Source: Anastrepha obliqua (lineage: Eukaryota > Arthropoda > Insecta > Diptera > Tephritidae). From it: a stretch of 64,000 nt of DNA. The translations under genes were made by a program, and so were the position numbers. The notes beneath the pieces were generated by a model. It saw only the letters and a list, made by a program, of their open reading frames with translations. It did no database searches and was not told the DNA's origin. The stretch covers positions 22,542,001-22,606,000 of the forward strand of contig NC_072895.1 of assembly GCF_027943255.1 (NCBI RefSeq), written 5' to 3'. Position 1 is the first letter of the stretch. The number at the start of each line of letters is the position of its first letter. Shown here piece by piece: positions 10,431-21,700 of the stretch.

Positions 10431-11937
10431 AATTTCTAATCGGATCTTTCATGGGGGATTTCCAAGACCTGACGTATTGTGAATATCTGAGTGATGGTAG
10501 ATTTTTCAGGTCTAAATGCACACTGGTAAGGTCCAATCAGTTGGTTGGTGGTGGGTTTAAGCCCTTCACACAAAGGCTTTATGCGCGATTAGAAGGTTAA
10601 TCCCGCGGTAATTGACACGGATTGAAGTATTACCCCTCTTATAGGTTTGGCAGAGCACACTTAAGTTCCAATCGACAGGCATGCTTTACATCCGCGACCA
10701 TATTTTGAATAGGAGCTGATGTATGCACCTTACCAGCTTCCCGTCGCCATGTTTTAATACCTCAGCTGGCAGTCCGTCGGCTTCCACGGCTTTATTGTTC
10801 TTTAGTCGCCTTATCGCTGTTCTCACCTCGTCGCGGTGGGGTAGCGGATCGACAGTCCCCTCGTCAATGATTGGGGTATTGGGATCTTCACATTCTCTGT
10901 GACATGTGCAGCTATCACTATTTCACAGGTTCGAGAAGTGTTCCTTCTATAATTTAAGTACGTTCTGGATGTCAGTCATCAGATCGCCGTCTTTGTTCTT
11001 ACAGAAAAACGCCCCGGTCTTAAAACCTTCTCTAAGCCGCCGAACTTTCTGGAAGAATTTTCGGGCGTTGTTTCTATTAGCCAGCATCACACTTTCCTCG
11101 CACTTACGTATTTCGGCCTCTCGTTTTTTCATTCTGATGGTACGTCTCTCCTCCTTTTTGAGCTCCCGGTAGCGATCCTACATAGCTCCCATTGTACACG
11201 ATTACAGTTTGGCTCTATAAGCAGCATCCTTTCTTTACGTGGCAGCATGAAACTTCTCGTCATACCAATTGTTTTTTCGGTCTCGCCGGAATCCGATTTC
11301 TTCTTCGGTGGCGGTACGTAGAGGCTCCATTGCTCGTGTATGTAGGATTGTTGGGCAGTACTCTCTGAGAGGAGGAGTGAGAGTCGAGTGGCGAATCTTT
11401 TGTCTGTCTGTTGTGCTTACAGCTTTCCGATGTCGAGCATTCTTTGCGTAGTTAGATGTACGTTTTTTGCTACACAGAGGCGTGTGCGCAGTTTGGCTGC
11501 AACAAGGTAATGATCTGAGCCGATGTTGGGTCCTCGGATCGTACGTACATCTAATACACCAGAAGCATCTATCAACATAAGATCGATCCGGTTTCGCGTT
11601 TTTCGATCAGGTGACAGCCACGTATCAGGGTGCACCTTCTTGTCCTGGAATCTGGTGTTGCCGACTACCCTGTTTCGAGCCTCGGCGAAGTCGATTAGCC
11701 TCTGTCCGTTACCAGATGTTTCGATAAGTAGATTGAATTTTGCGACTGTTAGACCGAAAATTTTCTCCTTGGCCACCTTGGTGCTGAAGTCTCCAAGCAC
11801 GATTTTTATGTTGTGGCGGGGGTAGTGCTTATGGGAACGTTCCAGGCGCTCATAAAAGGAGTCTTTAGTCACATCGTCCTTATGGACATCGGGATATGGA
11901 AACATCTTGCTTTGATGCGGGTTATTGCGAGACGCTG
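10430..11937 (-). mobile_element. RTE-type LINE, 3' part of a split copy (EN to early RT)
   Basis: Minus strand. From high to low coordinates: APE-type endonuclease (11937-11417), a linker rich in K/R/E (about 11132-10947, with EESVMLANRNNARKFFQKV), then the RT start at about 10890-10690 (NTPIIDEGTVDPLPHRDEV, RRLKNNKAVEADGLPAEV, IHQLLFKIWS). The RT continues in broken frames to about 10430 (QLIGPYQ- and FTIRQ-like blocks). The catalytic RT motifs and 3' end are missing. Its 5' part continues at 13278-13740 beyond the inserted inverted-repeat element. Confidence 0.85.
11417..11905 (-). pseudogene. RTE LINE endonuclease domain
   Basis: A 162-codon minus-strand frame with the AP-endonuclease fold motifs of RTE/CFDP2-like LINE proteins. 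Seen are KDSFYERLERSHKHYPRHNI, KIVLGDFSTKV (the usual GDFN has become GDFS), DTWLSPDRKTRNRID and the C-terminal RGPNIGSDHYLVAAKL, with the catalytic SDH intact. The domain would nick target DNA to prime reverse transcription. Its N-terminal quarter is cut off by the element inserted at 11938. The methionine at 11905 is internal and not a real start. Confidence 0.85.
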
Positions 11938-12256
11938 GTCACAATTTTTCTTCTTTTTTAACTTTTTTTTTAACTTAAAGCTGATAAAATTGCGCATAAC
12001 GCCACCGTTTTTGTTTTTTGAAAAAAAAAAAATTTTAAATAATTTAATTAATGTTCAAATTGAAAAAAAATTTTTTTCCACTTTATACAAGTATATTTTC
12101 TTGTAAAATAATATTATTGTCTTACGGAAGCTTAAAATATTTAAAACAATTATTCACAAATAAATTTTGATATTGGTTGCATTGTTAAAAAATTTATTAC
12201 ATTTGTTATAAACAAATAAGTGGACAAAAGCTGTCTTGCTCGAATTATGAATATTT
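11938..12256 (+). repeat. left arm of long inverted repeat
   Basis: Inverse complement of 12914-13233 with only a few differences, mainly in homopolymer lengths. Shared words include TGATAAAATTGCGCATAACG, AATATTATTGTCTTACGGAAG and AACAAATAAGTGGACAAAAG. Confidence 0.9.
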
Positions 12257-12697
12257 AATTATTGAATTCAGTTGGATTTTCTATTTTTTTAGTCTAACAG
12301 TGATTATGAATGAAACTAATTATTATAAACAAATAAATGTAATGTTATTAACAATTTTTATAAACATTATATTTGTCGAAGTTTTTTATCGCACAAAATT
12401 CCTAAAATTGTATCAACCATACACATAGTTATAGCTCAAGATTGATTATATTTATTTTATTTAATAAATTTTTATGCATAGCATTGTTTAAACAAACCTT
12501 AATTAACAAATGCTTAGTATTGTTGCTTTTAGTCGCATTAACTTTGTTTTTTTTTTAATTTTTGCTTATTTGTAAAATATTTTTTTAATCATTTATATAA
12601 TTTGTCAACTAATAACATTTAGTATTGTTATTAACAATTTAATAAACAATTTTTAAGCATAAACAACTGACCTTTACTTGATCCAGAAGAAGAATCA

Positions 12698-12883
12698 AGT
12701 TAATTTACATAAGAACCAAAATTGGGATTACAAACACTGTTGTAGTCGTTTACCAACATCCCATATACATGTACATCACGTCTACATCTCCATCTGCATC
12801 TACATCTACATCAACAAAATCAACAACATTATCAACTGATGATACTTTATATCCCAATTTTGGTTCTTATGTAAATTAACTTC
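12698..12883. repeat. inner palindrome with CATCTA-rich core
   Basis: TTAATTTACATAAGAACCAA (left) pairs with its inverse complement on the right. The space between (about 12768-12830) holds TACATCTACATCAAC-type hexamer repeats. This makes the whole element a nested palindrome. Confidence 0.85.
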
Positions 12884-12913
12884 ATTTTTCTTCCGCATCA
12901 ATATTCATTCGCA

Positions 12914-13233
12914 AAATATTCATAATTCGAGCAAAACAGCTTTTGTTCACTTATTTGTTTATAACAAATGTAATAAATTTTTTAACAATGCAACCAATAT
13001 CAAAATTTATTTGTGAATAATTGTTTTAAATATTTTAAGCTTCCGTAAGACAATAATATTATTTTACAAGAAAATATACTTGTATAAAGTGGAAAAAAAT
13101 TTTTTTTCAATTTGAACATTAATTAAATTATTTAAAATTTTTTTTTTTCAAAAAACAAAAACGGTGGCGTTATGCGCAATTTTATCAGCTTTAAGTTAAA
13201 AAAAAAAAGTTAAAAAAGAAGAAAAATTGTGAC
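12914..13233 (-). repeat. right arm of long inverted repeat
   Basis: Inverse complement of 11938-12256. A single strand could form a stem of about 320 bp with a loop near 660 nt. Confidence 0.9.
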
Positions 13234-13277
13234 CTCTATCCTCATTTGTCCACGGGCACTTTTTTTGCCCCACTGTG

Positions 13278-13740
13278 CGACAGTACTTAAAGACGAAGTC
13301 TCTCTCCCACTATAAATCCAACACCGAATTAGCGCTCCTTTATATGACAGCTGTAGTAGACGTCGCTAGGTCCTAAGTTTTTCCTGCCTTGCCCGGACTA
13401 TCGCATCTCTTGAATGGCAGTGATGATAGCCTTTGTTATCAGGAAGACAGCAACCAGTCGGGCAGAGGCATCTTAACCATTAAGGAACCGAACATTCCAT
13501 GTGCATACCCTCACATCGTTGTCCTTAGTTCGTTTGCAGGGGACGTCATCAGTATAGGAAGTTCTCTTCAGAGGATTTGTTCGTGTTTTCATTGGCGAAG
13601 TATGTTTTTAAGGCGGGTCCCAAACCCAGTGCACAACCAGCTATCATAGGATGCTTCGTCTTCTCAAATTAGCTCGCTCTCGAACGAATGTTCGAAAGCT
13701 ACCCAGAGGATACTTGGGCTAAGCCCGGTGCTACAATGGG
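13278..13740 (-). mobile_element. RTE LINE 5' part (continuation of split copy)
   Basis: Minus-strand sequence aligns with the 5' part of the plus-strand RTE copy at 16.9-17.4 kb. Shared are the leader words CCAAGTATCCTCTGGGTAGC, GAAGCATCCTA and TGCACTGG, the junction TGCAAACGAACTAAGGAC, and then the endonuclease N-terminus (about GVRVCTWNVRF, followed by AIQEMR). The reading frame is broken by stops. Together with 10430-11937 it is one LINE copy split by the 11938-13277 insertion. Confidence 0.85.
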
Positions 13741-13744
13741 ACAT

Positions 13745-14450
13745 TTTTTTTTGAAAAAAAAAACTAAATGGTGGCCTTTTGAAAAGAAAAAGGTATGTTT
13801 TTCGGGTGAAAATCAGACTGTAGTAAGTTAGGGTTGCAAAGAAACGAAAGTAGCACCTACCACAATGGCAGGTCTACAGAATAATAATCAGTTTAACTTT
13901 TTTGTTTCAGATGCCCAAGAAGAAGAGCCAAAATCCTATTGACAAGCCACCTATCTTTTAAGACGCTTAATTTGGTGCCACACTATCACAAAAAAATATA
14001 TCAAAAAAAAAATGTTTTTGTATACCATTTGATGTCAATAATAATACCCTATAAAATCAAAACGAACGCATTTTATTTTCTTAAAAAATGTATTTCCGAA
14101 AAAATATCTATAAACAATAGGTATTTGACCAGACTACCTTAAACCTCTTGCTGGCTCACTTACGCTATTAGTCGTTTAAGAAATTCAAGCTTTTGAGCAA
14201 CATTTGCAACCATAAATTCTGAAAAGAATAACACTATTGACTTTCCTACTACACACACACATACATAAGAATGTACGTATATGTAAAATATCACTCATAC
14301 GTCATGTGCACTATTACTCGTACAAAAATAATAAATATCAGTGTTTACTCAACTAACAACTTTCCCATTTCTTATTACTACTTTTCCCATTAATATTTGC
14401 AGCAACAACAGCAATATTAAGCGCTTTACCTTCCTTATTATGTCCATGTA
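13745..14450. other. AT-rich stretch, nothing recognised
   Basis: Poly-T/poly-A tracts near 13745-13762 and an ACACACACAC run near 14251. No supported gene. Confidence 0.45.
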
Positions 14451-14451
14451 T

Positions 14452-14764
14452 AAATATAATTGACGCTTACACCCCATATTGGGTGTTTAGCTGAGCTCCT
14501 CCTACTACATATTTGTGCTGTGCGTCCTGATGTTTTTCCGCCAACGGAGGGACCAACAGTTTTAAGCCGACTCCGAACGGCAAATTGTTTTTTATGAGGC
14601 ACTTTTTCATGGCAGAAATACACTCGAAGGTTTGCCAACACCAGCGGCGACCGCTATTAGAAAAAATGTGTTCCTTATTTGATATTTCATTCCCGGAGAG
14701 TCAAACCTGTGCACTACCGATTGATTGGAAGTCGCGTACCTATCCATTCGGCTACGGCGGCCCC
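14452..14764 (-). mobile_element. tRNA-derived SINE (type 1), near full-length
   Basis: A member of the family best seen at 50026-50312, in minus orientation. The tRNA-like head is at the right end (CCATTCGGCTACGGCGGCC read backwards gives TAGCCGAATGG, the Pol III A box). The B box is eroded (GAGTCAAACCTG). The body contains the family words CGGAGTCGGCTTAAAAC, CATGAAAAAGTGCCTC and GCCAAACACC-like (here decayed). The 3' end at the left reads GTAAGCGTCAATTATATTTA, matching the AT-rich tail of other copies. Open frames across it are incidental. Confidence 0.8.
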
Positions 14765-14964
14765 CTTATTACTGCTGGTAATTTTCCATTCATATTTGTG
14801 TTAATTTTTATTTCAGTTTCTTCGGTCTGTTTATATGATGTACCGCCAGCAAATAAAGTTTGTTTTGGATCTAAGCAATTCGACGTAGGAACAATCAACA
14901 ACATGCATCATCAATTAGAGCAAGTAGCTCTGCCTAAAACCAGGCATTTCCTGTAAGAGTTATG

Positions 14965-15620
14965 CTCTTTGCTGTTATTAGTACAAACACATTAACTTGC
15001 ACATAAGCACATACATTTGTACTAGAAAAACATTTGAATCTTTTATGACTGTTTTATGCTCAGTCATTCTCATTTCCCTCCATACTTTCTTGCCCAAACT
15101 TACTCTTCGAAAATAATAATTGTGATTAATCGGTATTGTTATTGTCTTTGTCCTTGTCTGTAATATATTAGTTTTGGTAATTCTAATAATAATCGGCATA
15201 GTTAAAGTAATTGACAGAAATAAACTGTTTAGCAAAGCAGGAGAAAAAGTGCAGGTAATAATAACTAAGTTCATGTCATTGTTTGATTCAAGAAACTTAT
15301 GTCTGTGAGTAAGACTCTGCATAAGTGGTAATCATTTACATTTGTGTTAATATATTACATTTATGTATGCATGTAAATACTATTGTCATCAAATTTGAAG
15401 GCTGGCTTTTCGATATGAACTTGGTGATTTTTCGATTCGTACAAATATATTTGTGGTAGTTGTAGTACCTTTGTTATTAATGTTGTAGAAGAATAAGTAG
15501 TCTCCATAAATATTTGAAGAATGCTGTTAAATGCAAAGTACATAACAGGAAACCTGGGTCGTTCATTAAAGTCACTGAGTCATATATGAGCGATTCCATG
15601 TCAAGTGATCCATTTCCATA
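14965..15620. other. intergenic DNA, no element recognised
   Basis: AT-rich sequence with short overlapping frames on the minus strand (114 and 60 codons). They show no motif, contain simple T/I-rich stretches and are not credible genes. Confidence 0.45.
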
Positions 15621-15626
15621 TGTATA

Positions 15627-16840
15627 TTATTTTTTTATTATTATTAGAAGGCCATTACGCACTGCGACCAGAGCTGATCTATTGTGAAAGGCCTATTTTT
15701 GTAACCCTAGAGTTTTAGGCTTTTTAAAAATTTTAGCACAATTTTGGGTTTGTTGTTCCAAAGATTGCATGGAGATACTACGATACCACCAAGGTGATGA
15801 AGTCTCTGTCTGCCCAACGCAGGGCATTCACAAAGCACATGTTCTGAGCTTTCTATGTCCATTTCGCAAAAGCGGCAGACATTGGTCTCAGATAGACCAA
15901 TATTATTGAGATGATAGCTCAGGTTGCAATGACCTGTAAGATATCCTGTTAAAAGACGCAGATCTACTCTGCTTAGTGAGAGCAGCTTGTCAGATATTCC
16001 TTTGTTGGGACTTAGGAATAGTTTGGCTTGACGCTGACCGGCACAGTTTAGACAGTGTGCGGCAAGTTTTCTTTCCTCCCCTTTCCTAAGGAATTCATTA
16101 ATGTGGTCCACAGAAAGGCTCAGGAGCAGTAAGTTGCATATTTGCTTCTTGTTTTCCAAGGTCATCAGCCATTTCATTTCCCTCATGTCCTTCATGTCCC
16201 GGAATCCAGCCTAGTGTTACTATGTTGAGGTTTTCTAACGTGTTGAGAAGGTTTAGGCAATCATTTACCAATTTAGAGGTGATAGTTGTTGATGGAAGGG
16301 CTTTTAGAGCCGCTTGGCTATCTGAAAGTATGTAGATGCGAGTACCTCTCATTTTCCTGCTAAGGCATTCCCTCACACATATTTCAATGGCATTTCTGCT
16401 TGGAATGTTGTTGGATAGAGTCCCATCGGAATCGATTTTTTTAATTTAGGCCTATTGATTCCTGCCCCTGTTCTACCATTTTCCAATTTGGACCCATCAG
16501 TAAACCATAGCTGAGAGCCATGTTTGAAAGTGATATAATTATCTCCAGTCTGCGCGTTCATTAATTATAACTTGGAAGTTCCTGAAGAGTATTGGTTAGG
16601 GTAATAGTGTATCATCCCTATGAAGAATGGGACTATGTAGGAAGTCTTCTAAGATCTTTAAATGTCCTTTCATATCCCCACTTGTATGTCCACGGTGGTA
16701 TGTTCAGGAGTACACAGGCGATGCACTTTGTTTAATTCGTTTACTGCTTTTCTTTGCTTGACCTTGGGCCACCATGCTAAGTAACTATGGGTTTCACAAC
16801 TTTGGTGAATGTCCAGAAGGTCATTCTAGGGTTTAGTCCC
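15627..16840 (-). mobile_element. RNase-H-bearing LINE, 3' third (I/LOA/R1 group)
   Basis: Minus strand. From 16840: RT thumb/connection (TWGLNPRMTFWTFTKVVKPI), RNase H start LWFTDGSKLENGRTGAGI (16510-16455), FSDSQ box as ILSDSQAALKAL (about 16330), WIPGHEGHEGNEMADDL (16210-16160), the tail GYLTGHCNLSYHLNNIGLS and the zinc knuckle CRFCEMDIESSEHVLCECPA (15885-15826). RNase H catalytic residues D, E(AE in FQAEM), D and the terminal D of MADDL are visible. Frameshifts occur near 16440 and 16180-16200. The 3' UTR ends in a TAA-type tail near 15627-15645, typical of I-like LINEs. Confidence 0.85.
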
Positions 16841-16904
16841 CATGTCTTACCATTTGTATAAGTCCACGAAAGTGAAGAAAGTCGTCATTCAATTGGGAGT
16901 GGCC

Positions 16905-18045
16905 ATGATGATTCTTCTACATATGGTCCAAGCAGCTCATAACTTCCGGGCTTTGCCCAAGTATCCTCTGGGTAGCTTCCGAACACCCGTTGTAGAGCGA
17001 GCCAACGTGAGAAGGGGAAGCATCCTAGGATAGTTGGTTATGCACTGGATTTGGAGCCCGCCTTGAAAAAATCCTTCCCCAATGAAAACATGCACAAAGC
17101 CTCGGATGAGAACTTCCTATACTGATGGCGACCCCTGCAAACGAACTAAGGACTATGATATCAGGTGCATGCACCTCGAATTTCCGGTTCCATAATGGGG
17201 AAGGTGGCTCTGTCCGGCTGGTTGATGTCCTCGTTAGAGTAAAGGCTGAGATAACTGCCAATCAAGAGATGCGATGGACGGGGCAAGGTAGGAAAACTAT
17301 AGGAGCTCAAATTTGGTGTTGGATTTATAGTGGGAGAGAGACTTCTACGCCAAGTACTGTCGTTCACTCCGATTGACGAGCGTTTTGCAATAATCCGCAT
17401 CAAAGCTCGATTTTTCAACACCTCGCTCATTTGTGCCCACGTCCGGATGGAAGAGAAGAACGATGCTACCAAAGATTCTTTCTATGAGCGCCTGGAACGT
17501 TCCTATAAGTACTGCCCCCGCCGCAACATAAAAATCGTGCTTGGCGACTTTAATACCAGGGTAGGCAAGGAAAGGATTTTCGGTCCCACAGTTGGAAAAT
17601 TCAGCCTCCACAACGAAACATCTGGTAACATACAGAAAGTAATCGACTTCGCCGGGGCCCGAAACATGGTAGCCTGCAGCCCCAAATTCCAGCATAAAAA
17701 GATATACCAAACTACGTGGCTGGTTCCTGATCGAAAAACACGAAACTAAATCGATCATGTTGGGATGGATGGAAGACATGCTTCTAGTATTTTAGATGTA
17801 CGCACGATCCGAGGACCCAACTTCGAGTCGGATCATTACCTCGTTGCAGCCACACTATATGGGGATCCACACTACGCACATGCCTCTGTTCAGCAAAAAC
17901 GTACATCTACTTACGCAAAGAATGTTAGACATCGGAAAGCTGCAACCACAAGATTCGATACAGCAGCCAGAAGATTCGCCACTCGACTCTCACTCCTGGT
18001 ATCAGAGAGTACGCCAATTCGAAAAATATAGTTTTGAGAAAAATG
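16905..18045 (+). mobile_element. RTE-type LINE, 5' half (leader and endonuclease)
   Basis: Plus strand. The leader (about 16940-17150) matches the minus-strand copy at 13.3-13.7 kb. The endonuclease starts about 17165 (VRLVDVLVRVKAEITANQEM, then RWTGQG). It continues through frameshifts as VGERLLRQVLSFTPIDERFA, KDSFYERLERSYKYCPRRNI, KIVLGDFNTRVGKE (GDFN intact), FAGARNMVACSPKFQHKK and TTWLVPDRKTRN, then a stop at 17748. After a further frameshift it reads VRTIRGPNFESDHYLVAA. The SDH is kept. The copy stops at about 18045, before the RT, so it is 3'-truncated or was interrupted. Confidence 0.88.
17330..17749 (+). pseudogene. RTE LINE endonuclease open segment
   Basis: The longest open piece (139 codons) of the endonuclease in the RTE copy above. 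It carries the GDFN catalytic loop and the TWL.PD.KT region and ends at a nonsense codon just before the IDH that normally follows. The upstream segment is in another frame, so no full endonuclease can be made. Confidence 0.8.
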
Positions 18046-18243
18046 CGCCAAAAGTTTGAATACAACGTAATTATAGCTCTCCCAGCGCTCGAACGCAAAG
18101 AATAGAGTCGTCACGGTTGACGATCTATAATATAAGATATACTTAAATTTACGTTCTAAAAATTTTTTCACATATTCTTAAAAGATTATATTAACATTTT
18201 ATGAAAAAAAAATTTTCTACTACCATTAGACTTACATATAAAA

Positions 18244-19323
18244 ATGATCGCTACTTGCAGCGCGGAGAGACTAAGAGACATAGGAAGCTGGACAACAAGA
18301 TCGTACTGTCACAGTAATATCCTCTTACAGGGACCCTCGATTCGCAAAACCAGATCAGACTACACAGTCCCCGACCTAAACTTCAAGAAGGACTTTACGG
18401 TACATTTTCCACCGAGGGTCGAATGGAGCATAGGGAAGGTGATTGGAAGATACGATATCGACATCTATACCGATGGTTCTAAGATGAACTGTGGTGTGGG
18501 AGCTGGCTTCCATTCGAAGTCAATTCGTCTTCCTGACTATGCCTAGTAACTATATTCTCAGACAGTCAAGCAGCTATAAAGGCCTTGGACTCCAACTCCG
18601 TTTCATCCAAACTAGTCTTAGAGTGTAGAGAGGAGCTGGAAATGCTTAGTCATTGGCTTGAAATCACTCTGATTTGGGTGCCCGGTCATAGGAACATACG
18701 GGGTAATGAGATAGCGGATGAGTTAGTAAGAAAACGTTCAACACTAGACATAGCAAAGGCGGTGGCAGTCTCCATCCCACTTAACACAATAAAAGCATCC
18801 ATTGCTTCACACTATGTTGCTTTAGCCGAAAGAAGATGGAAGCAATCAACTACATGTATTAAAACAAAAAACACATGACCATCGTACAAAATCCAAAGGA
18901 CGAATCACCTGTTAGGATGTTCTCGACCAAACATCTCACTCATCACTGCAACCTTACAGGTCATTGGAAGGTAGGGGAGCATGCAGCCGGACTCAACCTT
19001 CCCTTCAACCCCATCTGCAGAAGTTGTCAAGCAGAAGGGGTGAAGGAAAGTCTTTTCCACTACTTATGTGAATGTCCAAGGCTAGCTAGGGCATGACTCC
19101 GTTCCTTCGGTAAGCCGTTCTTACAGCACATTAAGGAAATCTCAGACATAGAGATAAAGGATTTCCTTGGCCCTCACGAAATGGATCTAACTTGGAAACA
19201 CAAAAAAAAAAAACACAAAAAAGAAAGACATCATCACACGAGACAGTGGTAGTAAAACGGTGCTAATCACTAATTAGGAGTGTTTCAGTGGAAATATTCA
19301 ACTACTCTAACAACAACAACAAC
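18244..19323 (+). mobile_element. RNase-H-bearing LINE 3' part with (CAA)n tail
   Basis: Plus strand. The linker is followed by RNase H: DIDIYTDGSKMNCGVGAG (18457-18510), a stop near 18544, FSDSQAAIKALDSNSVSSK (18555-18610), LIWVPGHRNIRGNEIADELV (18670-18730), the variable linker with AERRWKQ, then HHCNLTGHWKVGEHAAGLN (18945-19000) and the zinc knuckle CRSCQAEG..ESLFHYLCECP. A stop at 19096 cuts the last segment (LRSFGKPFL). The 3' UTR ends with AACAACAACAACAAC (19308-19322). The three acidic RNase H positions D, D and the terminal D are visible. At least three lesions break the frame. Confidence 0.85.
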
Positions 19324-19359
19324 ATCTGCGTAGAAAACTACGGACTACTCACTCTGGAA

Positions 19360-20200
19360 AACTATGCATGAAACGATCAGCCTTGCACAATCCCCCAATC
19401 AAACCACTTAATGGTAACGAAGCATAGACAAAAAGTGGTCTGGATAAGGCCAAGTTATTCGCACAACACCTTCAAGCATCTTTGAAACACATGAAAAGGA
19501 AAGCAGTTTCTTGAGACCTCCCACTGTCCAAGAAACTGTTGAAATTGAAAATTTTACCATTGATGATGTCGCCAAGAAAATTTCAAACTCAAAAACTTCA
19601 AGAAGAGTTAGCGCTATGAATTAATCACAGCCGATCTGCTAAAAATATGCCACCTAAAGCATTAATAAAACTCACTTCAATAATGAATGCATGTTTTAAA
19701 TTCAAATGTATACCAATGCACTCCATGTTTTCTGAACTTAAAAGGATTCCTAAACCGGAAAAAACCCCTTCGAGGTCACATCCTACCGCGCAAAAACATT
19801 ATTTCCAGTAATGGAAAAGCTATTTCAAAAATTATTTTCCAAACGCCTACAGCAAAGAATAGAATGCAAACGACTAATAACTTCTCAACAATTTGCATCA
19901 GTTTTCAATAAAAATATTTCACAGTCGATCAAATATATAGCGTAGTATACACCATCGAAAAAGCTCCAGGAAACAACCAAGTTTGTTCAGAAATATTTCT
20001 TGATATAGGCATTCGATAAAGTGTGGCGTGAACGATCCTGCCATACCAATTCACCGAGTTGCTCGAAACATATATTGCTGATAGGTATTTTAGCGCAAAA
20101 CTAAATCAAGCCTACTCAACCCTTAAAAAATTAAATCAAAATTGTTCGTTAGTTTATAATTTATTAACTAGTTATTGTACAATGTAAATAATAAACAAAC
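19360..20200 (+). pseudogene. Jockey-type LINE RT remnant
   Basis: Plus-strand frames, heavily broken, give the pre-RT linker (LFAQHLQASLK, about 19460), PPKALIKLTSIMNACFKF (19650-19705), SELKRIPKPEK, MEKLFQKLFSKRLQQRIEC (about 19810-19870), VYTIEKAPGNNQVCSEIFLD (19945-20005) and IGIR.SVA at the palm. The segment then degenerates. Near 20185-20215 it meets an A-rich stretch that could be the poly(A) end of an internally deleted copy. It is too damaged to be functional. Confidence 0.65.
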
Positions 20201-20219
20201 AAAAAAATAAAAAAAGGAT

Positions 20220-21700
20220 TCCAACATTTTTTGAAAAAATAAATTTTCGAGCAAAAATAGTAGGAAAATTCGCCCCACAATTCATTTTTTTTTAAGCATT
20301 TTATTCCGCGGATTTTTTTTCCATTTTTCTTTAATTCGTATAGAAATTATGACATTGTGTCATGAATACTGGCGTATAGTCGGAGTTAAAATCTAAGCCA
20401 TCTTATATAATTTTTATATACCGTGAAATTTGCTTTACTATAAAGAAATCAATCGGTCTGGAGTCTTAGTATAGTCTGATCATCAGTCGGAATGGTTGCC
20501 TGTCGTAAATAACTGATGAAAAATATTGTTCCAGCGAACTGCTAGCATACAACTGCAAGACGCTAGAAAAGTCTATTTCACGGATTCACTAAATCGCTGT
20601 ACGTATTTGAATTTAACTAAGATAACTTTTCATGATAAAAACATAAGTTTTTTCTCATTTAATTATTAAATTATAATTATTTTAAAATTATATTTTATTC
20701 TATTTTTTGTTTTTATAAAAACATTTAATGGGTTATGTGAGCCTTATGAGCCCGAAAAAATGCACGATTGTCATCATTTTTTTAAATATGTTTTCGAACT
20801 TTTATTCAAATGAGGCATATATCATACTGAAGGGTAACTCTCGAAAAATACATTTTGGTGTTTTTATTTAATGTTATTATTTATTGTTGATATCGCCCCT
20901 CCCCCGAAACGCCGTTTTTTGGAAGAGGAACCAGCGAACGATGCAAATATTTATAAAAAGTGAACCATTCAGATTCACGAGGTTGTAACTTCGAATAATT
21001 AAAAAAAAATTTATGCAAATCGACTTCGAGATAATCGCATCTAAAGTTTTGCGTGCACTTCTCGTTCCAAGAAAGGTCGCGCGCTTCCACGGTCTGTAAC
21101 TTTCGTTCTAGTGCTCTGATCTTTATGATTTTTTGAATTTAAATTTTTAAGATGATGTACTTTTAGAATATGCCATGAAAAAAAATCGATTTTTTAGTCC
21201 AACACAAGGTATATAACCCCCTAAAATAATCGCAGATATCTAACTTAAAAAAATTCCAAACACAATTGATTCAAAAAAATCTCAATTTATGCGTTGGCAT
21301 AACCAACAGCTTTCTACTCTTATAACCATCAACGGGCTTACTGCGCTATCAGCCGGTGGCTTACCAAGTCTGAGGACTGCAACGAGTGCTGAAATTTCAA
21401 TTTCATATATTGCATTTGTTTGTATTTTTGCAAACAAAGTTGATTTATTATTATTTTATATTTATTTTTATTTTCTGCTTTTATTCGTTGAATAAATTAT
21501 GTCACAATTTCGTTGATTGCAAACTTTCGGCTAAAAAATATTTTACATACCAAACTTCACTTCAAACTGTGTTGCCCACTGTGCGCGCATAAATACAAGC
21601 ATATGCATGTTTAAAGCTAAGTGCCACATACAACTACACATTTCCACACTCAAATGAATATCCAGGTAAAAAATATATCTACGTGTGTGTGTGTGTGTGC
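20220..21700. other. AT-rich intergenic DNA
   Basis: No gene recognised. 20890-21130 is more balanced in composition (CGCCCCTCCCCCGAAACGCC near 20894) and may be an unrecognised dispersed repeat. 21410-21480 is T-rich low-complexity. GTGTGTGTGTGTGTG lies at about 21683-21698. Confidence 0.4.

Larger units (their letters stand above)
11938..13277. mobile_element. inverted-repeat (foldback-like) element inside the RTE LINE
   Basis: Outer inverted arms of about 320 bp (11938-12256 and 12914-13233) match almost base for base, beginning GTCACAATTTTTC on the left and ending GAAAAATTGTGAC on the right. A second, inner inverted pair (about 12698-12730 and 12851-12883) flanks a CATCTA-rich core. The right side carries about 44 further bases ending in GCACTTTTTTTGCCCCACTGTG, which looks like a real transposon terminus (CACAGTGGGGCAAA inward). 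The left side lacks it and about 14 bp of the host LINE. No transposase is encoded. The class is uncertain: foldback-type or a hAT/P-like non-autonomous element. Confidence 0.8.

Noticed and set aside
11523..12106. Plus-strand open frames over the RTE endonuclease and inverted-repeat arm
   Set aside because: Antisense shadows and poly-T translation.
17345..17779. 144-codon minus-strand frame
   Set aside because: Antisense shadow of the RTE endonuclease.
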